A DNA stretch of 49,712 bases from Arthrobacter sp. RIT-PI-e (lineage in GTDB: Bacteria; Actinomycetota; Actinomycetes; Actinomycetales; Micrococcaceae), in assembly GCF_001187915.1 (NCBI RefSeq), contig NZ_LGIU01000099.1, positions 1 to 49,712 on the forward strand, in the 5' to 3' direction. The translations under genes were made by a program, and so were the position numbers. Positions 25,669-32,739 of this stretch are shown here, one piece after another. Below the pieces are notes generated by a model that saw nothing but the letters and a program-made list of their open reading frames with translations, did not search any database and was not told the DNA's origin. The stretch's first letter is position 1. Each line of letters begins with the position of its first letter.

Positions 25669-26819
25669 ACTGTGATCCCGCCCGTGCGCAGCAGCCCGTG
25701 CCAGCGGTCGCGGGCGAGCTCGGGGTGCTCGAGTGCACCGCACCCGTTGGCGAGGCGCACGATCTCCGAGAGGTGGGGCAGGCTCCGGGCGGCATGCAGT
25801 CCCCCCACCATCCCGAAACCGGGCTGGTGCCCGTTGAGCCAGCTGAGGAAGGCCACCCCGGTCTTGTAGTAGAACGTGGGCGCGGCGAAGATCTGGCGGG
25901 ACAGCGCCTCGGGGGGGCCGAGGATGCGGGCGTAGCCGTCCGGGTCGCCGGCATCCAGGGCCTGGACCGCGGCCGAGGCGTGCGGCCCCACCGCGGCGAA
26001 GGCGCCGAGCAGGGCGTCGGAGTGCCCCGAGGCACCCCCGCCGATGAGCGAGACGTAGTTGAAGTCGTCCCCGGTGAACATCCGCGCCGGGGCCTCGAGC
26101 TCGGCGCGGACGGCGCGCTCCGAGTCCGCGTTCAGCAGGCTCATCTTCACGCCCGAGACCTTCCCCGGGGAGGCCGCGATGATCCGCAGGAGCGTGGCGG
26201 ACGCCGTCGGCGTCTCGGCGGAGCCGAAGTACGTCCCGAGCTCGGGATCGAAGGCGCTGCCCAGCCAGTGGAGGATCACGGGAGCCCCCGCCGCGGCCAG
26301 GACCTCGGAGTACACGCGCTCGTAGTCCGCGGCCGTGGTGGCGGCGCGGGCCAGGTGCCGGCTCGCCATGAGCACCACGGAGGCGCCGGCGTCCTCGGTC
26401 AGGTGCAGCTGCTCCTTGTAGGCGTCGATCACGGCGTCGAGGGAGATCACGGGATCCTCGACGTGGTCCGTGTTCACCCCCACCACCAATCCGCCCCCCA
26501 CGGACCGGGCCTCCGCCGCGCTGCGGGTGATGAGCTCGCGGGTCGCGGCGGCGTCGAGCCCCATGTTCCGCTGCGCCGTGTCCATGGCGTCCGCCACGCC
26601 CAGACCCCACGACCACAGATGATGGCGGAAGGCCAGGGTGGCGTCCCAGTCCAGGTCTGCCGGTGCCCCGGGGACGTTGTCGGCCGTGCTCCGCGGCACC
26701 ACGTGCGCCGCCGCGTACACCGTGCGGCTCGTCAGGGGGGACGCCGGTCTCGAGAACGACGGCGCGCTGTCCAGCTCGACGGCGGAGAGCGTCCCGTCCG
26801 CGTCCACGAGCGTGATCAT
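25665..26819 (-). CDS. DUF993 family protein, dihydrodipicolinate-synthase-like
   Basis: 384 residues. FRHHLWSWGLGVADAMDTAQRNMGLD, VGVNTDHVEDP, VVLMASRHLARAA and VILHWLGSAFDPELGTYFG are typical of DUF993, a branch of the class I aldolase-like DHDPS fold. A Schiff-base lysine candidate is in VSGVKMSLL. The C-terminal FYYKTGVAFLSWLNGHQPGFGMVGGLHAARSLPHLSEIVRLAN is also characteristic. It probably dehydrates or cleaves a keto-acid or keto-sugar made by the dehydrogenase encoded just upstream. Start (26819) and stop each overlap the neighbouring genes by four bases (ATGA), so the three are translated together. The longer in-frame upstream frame runs into the dehydrogenase gene and is discarded. 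Confidence 0.82.
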   Translation of the reverse strand: MITLVDADGTLSAVELDSAPSFSRPASPLTSRTVYAAAHVVPRSTADNVPGAPADLDWDATLAFRHHLWSWGLGVADAMDTAQRNMGLDAAATRELITRSAAEARSVGGGLVVGVNTDHVEDPVISLDAVIDAYKEQLHLTEDAGASVVLMASRHLARAATTAADYERVYSEVLAAAGAPVILHWLGSAFDPELGTYFGSAETPTASATLLRIIAASPGKVSGVKMSLLNADSERAVRAELEAPARMFTGDDFNYVSLIGGGASGHSDALLGAFAAVGPHASAAVQALDAGDPDGYARILGPPEALSRQIFAAPTFYYKTGVAFLSWLNGHQPGFGMVGGLHAARSLPHLSEIVRLANGCGALEHPELARDRWHGLLRTGGITV

Positions 26820-28000
26820 ACGGAGGTGACCATCTCGAGGGGTGCGGACGTGGTGCTCACATCGGCGAGGTCGAGGCGCCGCCCCGACCGGGAGCTCTCG
26901 AGGCCCTGCTCCGCGAGGTACATGCCGCGGGCGCCCGCGAGGAAGTCGTAGGGGTGGGGGGCGTCCTCCAGCACGTGGCGCAGGAACTGCTCCCACTGGG
27001 TCTTGAACCCGTTCTCGAACACCTCGTTGGTGGGGATGTCCAGCCAGTCGGCGTCATAGTCGTGGGAATCCTCGATGTCGGGGTTCCACACGGGCTTGGG
27101 TGTGGCGTTACGGGGCTGGATCTTGCAGCCGAACAGCCCCACGACGGCGGAGCCGTGCGTGCCGTCCACCTGGAACTGCACCAGCTCGTCCCGGTTCACG
27201 CGCACCGTCCAGCTCGAGTTCACCTGCGCGATGATGCCGCCCTCGAGTTCGAACACCGCGTAGGCGGCGTCGTCGGCGGTGCCCCGGTAGGTGGCACCCT
27301 GCTCGTCCACGCGCTCGTCGATGTGCGTCACCGCCCGGGCGTAGACCGATTCCACCTTGCCGAACAGGTTCTCCAGCACGTAGCTCCAGTGCGGGAACAT
27401 GTCCACCACGATCCCGCCGCCGTCCTCGGCGCGGTAGTTCCAGCTGGGGCGCTGAGCCTGCTGCCAGTCGCCCTCGAAGACCCAGTAGCCGAACTCGCCG
27501 CGGACCGAGAGGATGCGGCCGAAGAAACCGGAGTCGATCAGGCGCTTGAGCTTCTGCATGCCCGGCAGGTACAGCTTGTCGTGCACCACGCCGTTCTTGA
27601 TGCCCGCCTCCTCCGCGAGCCGGGCCAGCTCCAGGGCGTCGGCGGCGGTCTCCGCGGTCGGCTTCTCGGTGTAGACGGCCTTGCCGGCGGCGATCGCCTT
27701 CCGGATGGCGGCTGCCCGTGCCTTGGTCACCAGGAAGTCCGCATAGATCTCCCAGCGGGGATCCGCGAGGACGCCGTCCAGGTCCGTGGAGTAGTGCTCG
27801 ATGTCGTGCTTGGCCGCCAGCTCGGCGAGCTTGGCCTCGTTGCGGCCCACGAGGATCGGTTCCACCTGGACGCGGGTGCCGTCGGAGAGGAGCACCCCTC
27901 CCTGGTCCCGGATCGCGAGGATGGAGCGCATCAGGTGCTGCCGGTACCCCATCCGCCCGGAGACGCCGTTCATGATGATGCCGATTGTCCTCGTTGACAT
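26816..28000 (-). CDS. Gfo/Idh/MocA family oxidoreductase
   Basis: 394 residues. NAD(P)-dependent dehydrogenase of sugars, inositols or glycosides. The Rossmann start TIGIIMNGVSGRMGYRQHL has an unusual MNGVSGRMG glycine loop. The catalytic motif VYTEKPTAE contains the EKP lysine. NGVVHDKLYLPGMQKLKRLIDSGFFGRILSVRGEFGYWVF, GGGIVVDMFPHWSYVLENLFG and a C-terminal alpha/beta domain complete the fold. The ATG at 28000 has AGGAG 6 bases upstream; the 105-base in-frame extension covers the promoter and operator and is not coding. It is the first gene of the dehydrogenase-DUF993-isomerase-SnoaL operon, controlled by the LacI-type operator at 28030-28043. Confidence 0.85.
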   Translation of the reverse strand: MSTRTIGIIMNGVSGRMGYRQHLMRSILAIRDQGGVLLSDGTRVQVEPILVGRNEAKLAELAAKHDIEHYSTDLDGVLADPRWEIYADFLVTKARAAAIRKAIAAGKAVYTEKPTAETAADALELARLAEEAGIKNGVVHDKLYLPGMQKLKRLIDSGFFGRILSVRGEFGYWVFEGDWQQAQRPSWNYRAEDGGGIVVDMFPHWSYVLENLFGKVESVYARAVTHIDERVDEQGATYRGTADDAAYAVFELEGGIIAQVNSSWTVRVNRDELVQFQVDGTHGSAVVGLFGCKIQPRNATPKPVWNPDIEDSHDYDADWLDIPTNEVFENGFKTQWEQFLRHVLEDAPHPYDFLAGARGMYLAEQGLESSRSGRRLDLADVSTTSAPLEMVTSV

Positions 28001-28029
28001 TGGTTCTCCTCGTCGACTGCTCTCCTGTT

Positions 28030-28043
28030 GGAAAGCGTTTACC
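28030..28043 (-). promoter_or_regulatory. LacI-type operator upstream of the dehydrogenase operon
   Basis: Reads GGTAAACGCTTTCC on the minus strand, with the central CG of LacI-family operators. A TACACT -10 box (28047-28052) lies 3 bases upstream, so the predicted transcription start falls in the operator. It matches the sites at 35970 and 39739. Confidence 0.7.
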
Positions 28044-28046
28044 GAA

Positions 28047-28052
28047 AGTGTA
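28047..28052 (-). promoter_or_regulatory. -10 box of the dehydrogenase operon
   Basis: TACACT on the minus strand, followed 3 bases later by the LacI-type operator. The transcription start is expected near 28040, giving a leader of about 40 bases. Confidence 0.5.
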
Positions 28053-28159
28053 GGGGAAGACGGTGCGGAGGGGAAGACAGCGGTGAGGGAAGGAGTGCGG
28101 TGCAACGAGGCCGAGCCCAGGGGGAGGCGGATGCCACGGGGGATGGCCGTGCGCGCCGC

Positions 28160-28444
28160 TCAGGCGTCGGGGCGGAGATCCCGGCGGCGGCAGCGCGCGG
28201 CGTCCACCCAGGCCTCCCGCGCCCGTGAGTACTCGATCCACTGGGCGAGGACCAGCGTCCCGGTCCACGCCATGGCGAAGCCCTTCCTGGTGGAGGTGGA
28301 ACCGTCCGGGTAGTCCAGGTCCACCCAGAGAGCCGGGGATCTCGTGGGCTCCGTGATGCCCTCGCTCGGAGCGGCCCGCTGCAGCGGTGGGACGAACCGG
28401 TCCGCGCCCGGCGGGATCCCCTGCCATCCCGGGGTCTGTGTCAT
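28160..28444 (-). CDS. small hypothetical protein
   Basis: 94 residues, not recognised as a named family. It is Trp- and Pro-rich at the N-terminus (MTQTPGWQGIPPGADRFVPPL) and has a compact conserved-looking C-terminal part: LWVDLDYPDGSTSTRKGFAMAWTGTLVLAQWIEYSRAREAWVDAARCRRRDL. It has no signal peptide or membrane helix. The ATG at 28444 is preceded by TACCCT with 6 bases between, the leaderless pattern, which supports expression. It faces away from the next plus-strand gene and lies upstream of the dehydrogenase operon on the same strand. Confidence 0.65.
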   Translation of the reverse strand: MTQTPGWQGIPPGADRFVPPLQRAAPSEGITEPTRSPALWVDLDYPDGSTSTRKGFAMAWTGTLVLAQWIEYSRAREAWVDAARCRRRDLRPDA

Positions 28445-28450
28445 GTGCCG

Positions 28451-28456
28451 AGGGTA
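28451..28456 (-). promoter_or_regulatory. leaderless -10 box of the 94-residue hypothetical gene
   Basis: TACCCT on the minus strand, 6 bases before the ATG at 28444. Confidence 0.4.
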
Positions 28457-28530
28457 CGGTCCGGCTCCGACAACCGGAGGTCCTGCAGGGCCGTGCTCCG
28501 GCAGCCGTGCCGGGGGTGGGGCTCTCTGGT

Positions 28531-28536
28531 TAGGAT
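28531..28536 (+). promoter_or_regulatory. -10 box upstream of the 74-residue hypothetical gene
   Basis: TAGGAT; the start would be near 28543, giving a leader of about 100 bases before the ATG at 28641. GAGGTGG precedes that ATG by about 9 bases. No strong -35 box is seen. Confidence 0.35.
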
Positions 28537-28640
28537 TGGGCCACGACGTCGCCGGCCACCCGTCCGTGCCCTTCCCGGCCGGCCGGTGGGCCGTGCCGGC
28601 GTCGTGCTCCCGATCGACGAGATGTGAGGTGGCCAGAGTC

Positions 28641-28865
28641 ATGACCGACGACGATCTGCAGAAGATCCGCGTAGCCGCGGCGGACAAGGAGGATGTCGAG
28701 TTCGAGCTGGACCGGGCCGAGCTGGTGCTGCAGGAGGCCGTGGCAGAGGCTCTCCACCACGGCGAGGACCCCGCGGTGGTGGCGGAGATCTCCGAGCTGC
28801 CGCTCGAGGACGTCCGGAAGCTCGCCGGCGAGGAATCGGACATGAACCCGGTTCTTCCCTTCTGA
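28641..28865 (+). CDS. small acidic hypothetical protein
   Basis: 74 residues, highly charged and predicted helical: MTDDDLQKIRVAAADKEDVEFELDRAELVLQEAVAEALHHGEDPAVV, then AEISELPLEDVRKLAGEES. The last part resembles a small helix-turn-helix (a helix, a LPLED turn, a second helix), so it might bind DNA or a polymerase partner, but no family name is recognised. It ends MNPVLPF. A GAGG site lies in front of the ATG at 28641. It is convergent with the lacI gene, 46 bases apart, with only a 5 bp GCGGG/CCCGC hairpin between them. Confidence 0.6.
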   Translation: MTDDDLQKIRVAAADKEDVEFELDRAELVLQEAVAEALHHGEDPAVVAEISELPLEDVRKLAGEESDMNPVLPF

Positions 28866-28911
28866 CCCCGGCCCGCCGGCCGGGAAGCGAGCGGGAGCAC
28901 CCCGCCCGGGA

Positions 28912-29952
28912 TCAGCCGCGGTGGGGTGTGCTGTCGCGGAACACGAGTTCGGTACGGAGGGGTGGGGATCCGGGGTCGGCCCCCGTCGCCGCCCCGGTGG
29001 CGAGCAGGAGTGCCCGGCGGCCCACCTCCTCGAGCGGGATCCGCACCGTGGTCAGTGCCGGGGTGATGTCGCGTACGGTCGGGATGTCGTCGTACCCGGC
29101 CACCCCGACGTCCCCGCCGGGATCCCGTCCCGCCTCACGCAGTGCGGAGACCACGCCCACGGCCATGACGTCGTTGACCGCGAACACCAGGTCCACCGGC
29201 ATGCCCGTCGCCAGGAGTTCCCGCGTACCGCGGTGACCGCCGTCGCGCGTGAAGTCCGCGTGGACGATGCGCTCCGGGGGCAGGTCGACGCCCTGCTCGG
29301 CGAGGCCGTCGCGGAAGCCGTCGAGTCGTTCCTGTGCCGTGCGGAGGTCCTGCGGACCGGCGATCACGGCGAACCTCCGGTACCCGCGCCCCACCAGCCC
29401 GCGGGCGAGGTCGCGGGCGCCACCGCGGTTGTCCAGCAGCACGGTGGCGAACGGTGCGGCGTCCTGGCTGATGAACGCCACCTTGCCACCGGTGGCCTCG
29501 AAGGAGGACAGCTCGGCCCGCAACCGCTCCTCGAAGGGGGATCCTGCCGTCCGTGAGCCGGCGAGGATGATCACGCGCGGGCGTTGACCGCGCAGGGCCC
29601 GTACGGTCTCCAGCTCGCGTCCGCCGTCCCTGCCGGTCACCGCGATGGTGACCACCAGCCCCTCCGCGCTCGCGGCGTCGATCACCCCGGCGGCGATGCT
29701 CGAGAAGTAGGGGTCCGCGATGTCGGCCACCAGCAGCGCCACCGTGGTGGTGCTGCCCTTCGCCACGGCCTGCGCGAAGAGATTCGTGGTGTACCCGAGC
29801 CGTTCGGCGGCCTCGAGGACCCGCAGGCGGTAGGACTCGTTCACCTTCCGGGCGCTCCCGTTGAGCGATCTCGACGCCGTCGCCAGCGACACCCCCGCCT
29901 CCCGTGCCACGTCGTGCAGGGTGGTGGGGCTCTTGCTGGCCGGTGCCGACAT
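28912..29952 (-). CDS. LacI-family transcriptional repressor
   Basis: 346 residues. The N-terminal HTH plus hinge helix is TTLHDVAREAGVSLATASRSLNGSARKVNESYRLRVLEAAERLGY. The periplasmic-binding-like effector domain follows: VALLVADIADPYFSSIAAGVIDAA, VILAGSRTAGSPF, FAVIAGPQDLRTAQERLDGFRDGL, FAVNDVMAVGVVSALREAGRDPGGDVGVAGYDDIP. It senses a sugar or sugar phosphate. The ATG at 29952 has AGGAG 5 bases upstream. It is the only LacI protein in the window and the obvious candidate for the three GGWMAACGYTTTCC operators at 28030, 35970 and 39739. No such site is seen in front of its own gene. Confidence 0.9.
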   Translation of the reverse strand: MSAPASKSPTTLHDVAREAGVSLATASRSLNGSARKVNESYRLRVLEAAERLGYTTNLFAQAVAKGSTTTVALLVADIADPYFSSIAAGVIDAASAEGLVVTIAVTGRDGGRELETVRALRGQRPRVIILAGSRTAGSPFEERLRAELSSFEATGGKVAFISQDAAPFATVLLDNRGGARDLARGLVGRGYRRFAVIAGPQDLRTAQERLDGFRDGLAEQGVDLPPERIVHADFTRDGGHRGTRELLATGMPVDLVFAVNDVMAVGVVSALREAGRDPGGDVGVAGYDDIPTVRDITPALTTVRIPLEEVGRRALLLATGAATGADPGSPPLRTELVFRDSTPHRG

Positions 29953-30108
29953 GTGCGCTCCTGGGGACCGGGGGAGGCGGGCCCCCGCCCCCGCCCGCCA
30001 CTGGGGGGAAAGGGCCATTGTCGCCCGCGGCAACGGGGCCCCCGGGGCGCGCTCACCCCCCGGGGCGCCCGCGCCCCCCCCCCCGGCGCGGCGCGCGGCC
30101 CGTCCTGT
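29953..30108. other. intergenic region with homopolymer runs
   Basis: 156 bases between lacI and the end of ptsI. It contains a run of 11 C (30074-30084) and two copies of CCCCCGGGGCGC about 20 bases apart. The inverted GC blocks could form a ptsI terminator on the minus strand. No gene is seen. The homopolymers make local base-calling uncertain. Confidence 0.5.
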
Positions 30109-31794
30109 TCAGAGCCCCAGGGACTCCAGTACCGGGAGTTCCGCGCGGGCACGCGAGCGTGCCTCCGACGCCGTGGGGGCGGTCACCGCGAGTTCGGCGA
30201 TCCGCTGGGCGTCCGCCAGCGTCACGCTGCCGAGCACGGCCCCGACGCCCGCGAGTGCGCGCGGAGTCATGGAGAGGGTCGAGACCCCGAGTCCCACGAG
30301 GACGACGGCGAGCGCGGGGTCGGCGGCGGCCTCGCCGCACACACCCACGGACTTCACCCCGGCATGTGCCCGGGAACCCTCGACGGTCAACCGGACCATG
30401 CGCAGGACCGCCGGCTGCCAGGAGTTGTTGAGGGCGGCCAGCGGGCCGAGCTGACGATCGGCGGCCATGGTGTACTGCGTGAGGTCGTTCGTGCCGAGGC
30501 TCGCGAAGGAGACCTCGCCGAGGATCTCCTCGGACATCAGTGCGGCGGACGGCACCTCCACCATCACCCCGGGGGTCCGGAGCCCGGCGGCGGCGCACAG
30601 GCCGGCGAACGCGGCGGCCTCCTCCGGCGTCGAGATCATCGGGGCCATCACCCACACATCGGCGGTGGCCCGGGCCCCGGCGGCCGCGATGGCCCTCAGC
30701 TGCCGCCCGAGGGCACCGGGGGGGGGGAGATCCGTGCGGGAGCCGCGCACCCCGAGGGCGGGGTTCGGCTCGGAGGCGTCGGTGAGGAAGGGCAGGGGCT
30801 TGTCGGCGCCGGCGTCGAGGGTGCGCACCACCACCTTCTTGCCGGGGAACGCGTCGAAGACGCCCCTGTACGCCTCGATCTGCTCCTCGGGGGTGGGCTC
30901 GGTGTCCCGTTCGAGGAAGCAGAACTCGGTGCGCAGCAGGCCCACCCCCTGGGCGCCGGCCTCGGCGGCCTTCGCGGCATCCTTCGCGCCGCCCACGTTG
31001 GCGAGCAGGGGTACCTCGTGACCGTCGAGGGTCGCGCCGGTGCCGTCGAAGACGCTGAGCACCGCCGCGGCTGCCCGGTAGGCCGCGGCGGCCTCCCCCT
31101 CCGCCGCGCCAGGGTTCAGGGAGACCGTGCCGGCCATGCCGTCCACGAACACCGCGGCGTCGTGGTCGATGCCCTCCACGCCGGTGGCCGCCACCACGGC
31201 GGGAAGCCCGAGGGACCTGGCGATGATGGCGGTGTGGGACTGTGGGCCGCCACCGGAGGTGACGAGGGCCAGCACCGTGGTGGGGTCGAGCGTGGCGGTG
31301 TCCGCGGGGGCGAGGTCCTCGGCCACGAGCACGAAGGGGGTGTCCGACGTGGGGATCCCCGGCGCCGGGAGGCCCCGGAGCTCGGCGACGATCCGGGAGC
31401 GGACGTCGAGGACGTCGGCGGTGCGCTCGGCCATGTAGCCGCCGAGGGTGTGCAGCATCTCGGCCACGGAGGCACCGGCTTCCCAGACGGCGCGTGCCGG
31501 GGAAGTGCCCTTGGTGATGAGCTTGGTGGCAGATTTCAGCAGCATGGGGTCCGCCGCCATGAGGGAGGTGGCCTGCAGGACGGCCTGGGCGTCACCCTTG
31601 GCGAGGGAGGCCCTGCGCTTGAGGTCCTCCTGCACGGCCCTGGACGCCGACTTCAGTGCGGCGACCGCCTGGTCCGTACCCTCGGGGTCCTCGAGGCGCT
31701 CCCCGGCGGGGGGCTCACCCACCGGCTTCGGCATGTGGCGGACCGGACCGATCACGCGACCTGCACTGACCCCGACCCCTGCGAAATTCTCCAT
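30109..31794 (-). CDS. ptsI: phosphoenolpyruvate-protein phosphotransferase (PTS enzyme I)
   Basis: General PTS enzyme that takes phosphate from PEP and passes it to HPr. The active His187 is in SGGGPQSHTAIIARSLGLPAVV. The PEP-binding domain has GVGLLRTEFCFLERDTEPTPEEQ, VVRTLDAGADKPLPFL, EVPSAALMSEEIL, SLGTNDLTQYTMAADR and the catalytic Cys486 in CGEAAADP. The 561 residues fit. GGAGGA lies 6 bases before the ATG at 31794. The stretch DLPPPGALG is coded partly by a run of 10 G (30718-30727) and differs from family sequence, though the length is preserved. No HPr gene is in the window. It is divergent from tetR-mtlA-mtlD. Confidence 0.93.
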   Translation of the reverse strand: MENFAGVGVSAGRVIGPVRHMPKPVGEPPAGERLEDPEGTDQAVAALKSASRAVQEDLKRRASLAKGDAQAVLQATSLMAADPMLLKSATKLITKGTSPARAVWEAGASVAEMLHTLGGYMAERTADVLDVRSRIVAELRGLPAPGIPTSDTPFVLVAEDLAPADTATLDPTTVLALVTSGGGPQSHTAIIARSLGLPAVVAATGVEGIDHDAAVFVDGMAGTVSLNPGAAEGEAAAAYRAAAAVLSVFDGTGATLDGHEVPLLANVGGAKDAAKAAEAGAQGVGLLRTEFCFLERDTEPTPEEQIEAYRGVFDAFPGKKVVVRTLDAGADKPLPFLTDASEPNPALGVRGSRTDLPPPGALGRQLRAIAAAGARATADVWVMAPMISTPEEAAAFAGLCAAAGLRTPGVMVEVPSAALMSEEILGEVSFASLGTNDLTQYTMAADRQLGPLAALNNSWQPAVLRMVRLTVEGSRAHAGVKSVGVCGEAAADPALAVVLVGLGVSTLSMTPRALAGVGAVLGSVTLADAQRIAELAVTAPTASEARSRARAELPVLESLGL

Positions 31795-31817
31795 CGAACG
31801 TCCTCCATCCCTTGCCC

Positions 31818-31835
31818 TGGTGACCTCGGTCACCA
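31818..31835. promoter_or_regulatory. 18-base palindrome at the ptsI start site
   Basis: TGGTGACC-TC-GGTCACCA, perfect 8-base arms. A TAGGGT -10 box for ptsI (minus strand, 31835-31840) touches its edge, so the predicted start lies inside the palindrome, as expected for a repressor site. It differs from the LacI-type operators elsewhere. Confidence 0.55.
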
Positions 31836-31856
31836 CCCTAGTGCCGCGTGGTGGCT

Positions 31857-31875
31857 CGCGCACGGCCCGTGCGCG
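31857..31875. promoter_or_regulatory. 19-base palindrome in the ptsI-tetR intergenic region
   Basis: Perfect 9-base arms CGCGCACGG / CCGTGCGCG around one C. It could be a regulator site for either divergent gene or simply a GC-rich stem; no regulator is assigned. Confidence 0.35.
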
Positions 31876-31905
31876 TCGCAGCGCTGCTCCACGCCAAGTT
31901 CGTCG

Positions 31906-31921
31906 TGTGATCCACTTCATA
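31906..31921. promoter_or_regulatory. possible CRP/GlxR-like site
   Basis: TGTGA-TCCACT-TCATA matches the TGTGA-N6-TCACA consensus except one base. It lies near the -35 position of the tetR promoter and between mannitol and general PTS genes, where cAMP control is plausible. Confidence 0.3.
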
Positions 31922-31936
31922 TAACACCGCTATAGG

Positions 31937-31949
31937 TGCTACGGTAGCA
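31937..31949. promoter_or_regulatory. palindrome over the tetR -10 box, probable autoregulatory operator
   Basis: TGCTAC-G-GTAGCA, perfect 6-base arms. It contains the -10 box TACGGT (31940-31945), which is 7 bases before the ATG at 31953, so a bound regulator would block this leaderless promoter. Confidence 0.55.
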
Positions 31950-31952
31950 GTC

Positions 31953-32681
31953 ATGAAAAAAGTGGGCGAACCAGCGCCTAAGCAGCGGCTGCTCCGGGCC
32001 GCTGCGGCGTTGCTCGCCGAGTCGGGCGGCGAGGCCGTCTCCACCCGGCAGATCACGCAGGCCGCACGGGTCACCGCTCCCACCCTGTACCACCACTTCG
32101 GTGACAAGGAGGGTCTGTTCGACGCCGTCGTCGCCGAGGGGTTCGCCGAGTACCTGGACGTGGAACGGGCCCTGCCGGCATCGGGTCACCCCATCGAGGA
32201 TCTCCGGCTGCACTGGGACAACCACGTGCGGTTCGGCCTCGGGAACCCGCACCTCTACCTGGTGATGTTCGGCAACATCCGGCCCGAACGCAGGTCCTCC
32301 ATGGTGAGCAGCGCGGAGGCCTTCCTCGAGGAGGTACTGGCACGGGCCGCCGTGGCGGCCCGACTCGTGGTGACACCGCGGGAAGCGGCGCGCAGCATGC
32401 TCGCGGCGAACATCGGTGTCACCCTCATGCTGATCGCGGAACCGGCGGAGAAGCGGAACCTCGAACTGTCCGCCATGACGCGGGAGGCCGTGATCTCGGC
32501 GGTGGCCACGGACTCGGAGGCGGACCCGACCACCGACACGGAGGGTACGCCCTCGGTGGTGGTGGCGGCGATCGCCCTCAATGCCGCACTGCAGTCCTCC
32601 CACCCCGACCAGCTCTCGAGCTCCGAACTGAAGCTCTTCCTCGAATGGCTACAACGCATCTCCAGCAGGTCCGGAAGCTGA
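31953..32681 (+). CDS. TetR-family transcriptional regulator
   Basis: 242 residues. The HTH is QRLLRAAAALLAESGGEAVSTRQITQAARVTAPTLYHHFGDKEGLFDAVVAEGFAEYL, a textbook TetR DNA-binding domain with the PTLYHHFGDKEGL recognition segment. The C-terminal domain (about residues 70-242) binds an unknown ligand and includes a charged, Thr-rich loop (DSEADPTTDTEG). A perfect palindrome over its own promoter suggests autoregulation. mtlA follows 58 bases downstream on the same strand, so it may control mannitol uptake, in place of the usual MtlR activator. That role is inferred from position only. Confidence 0.85.
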   Translation: MKKVGEPAPKQRLLRAAAALLAESGGEAVSTRQITQAARVTAPTLYHHFGDKEGLFDAVVAEGFAEYLDVERALPASGHPIEDLRLHWDNHVRFGLGNPHLYLVMFGNIRPERRSSMVSSAEAFLEEVLARAAVAARLVVTPREAARSMLAANIGVTLMLIAEPAEKRNLELSAMTREAVISAVATDSEADPTTDTEGTPSVVVAAIALNAALQSSHPDQLSSSELKLFLEWLQRISSRSGS

Positions 32682-32702
32682 CGCTTCCGAACGAATCCGA
32701 TC

Positions 32703-32720
32703 CCCCGCGGTGCTGCGGGG
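32703..32720 (+). terminator. hairpin between tetR and mtlA
   Basis: CCCCGC (32703-32708) pairs with GCGGGG (32715-32720) around a six-base loop. There is no T-tract; possibly an attenuator that lowers or conditions mtlA expression from the tetR promoter. Confidence 0.4.
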
Positions 32721-32739
32721 TCAACCGTAAGGACGGAAA

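Noticed and set aside
24775-26616. A 613-residue fused protein covering both the isomerase and part of DUF993
   Set aside because: The N-terminal half is out of frame with DUF993 and shows no isomerase sequence until the ATG at 25668.
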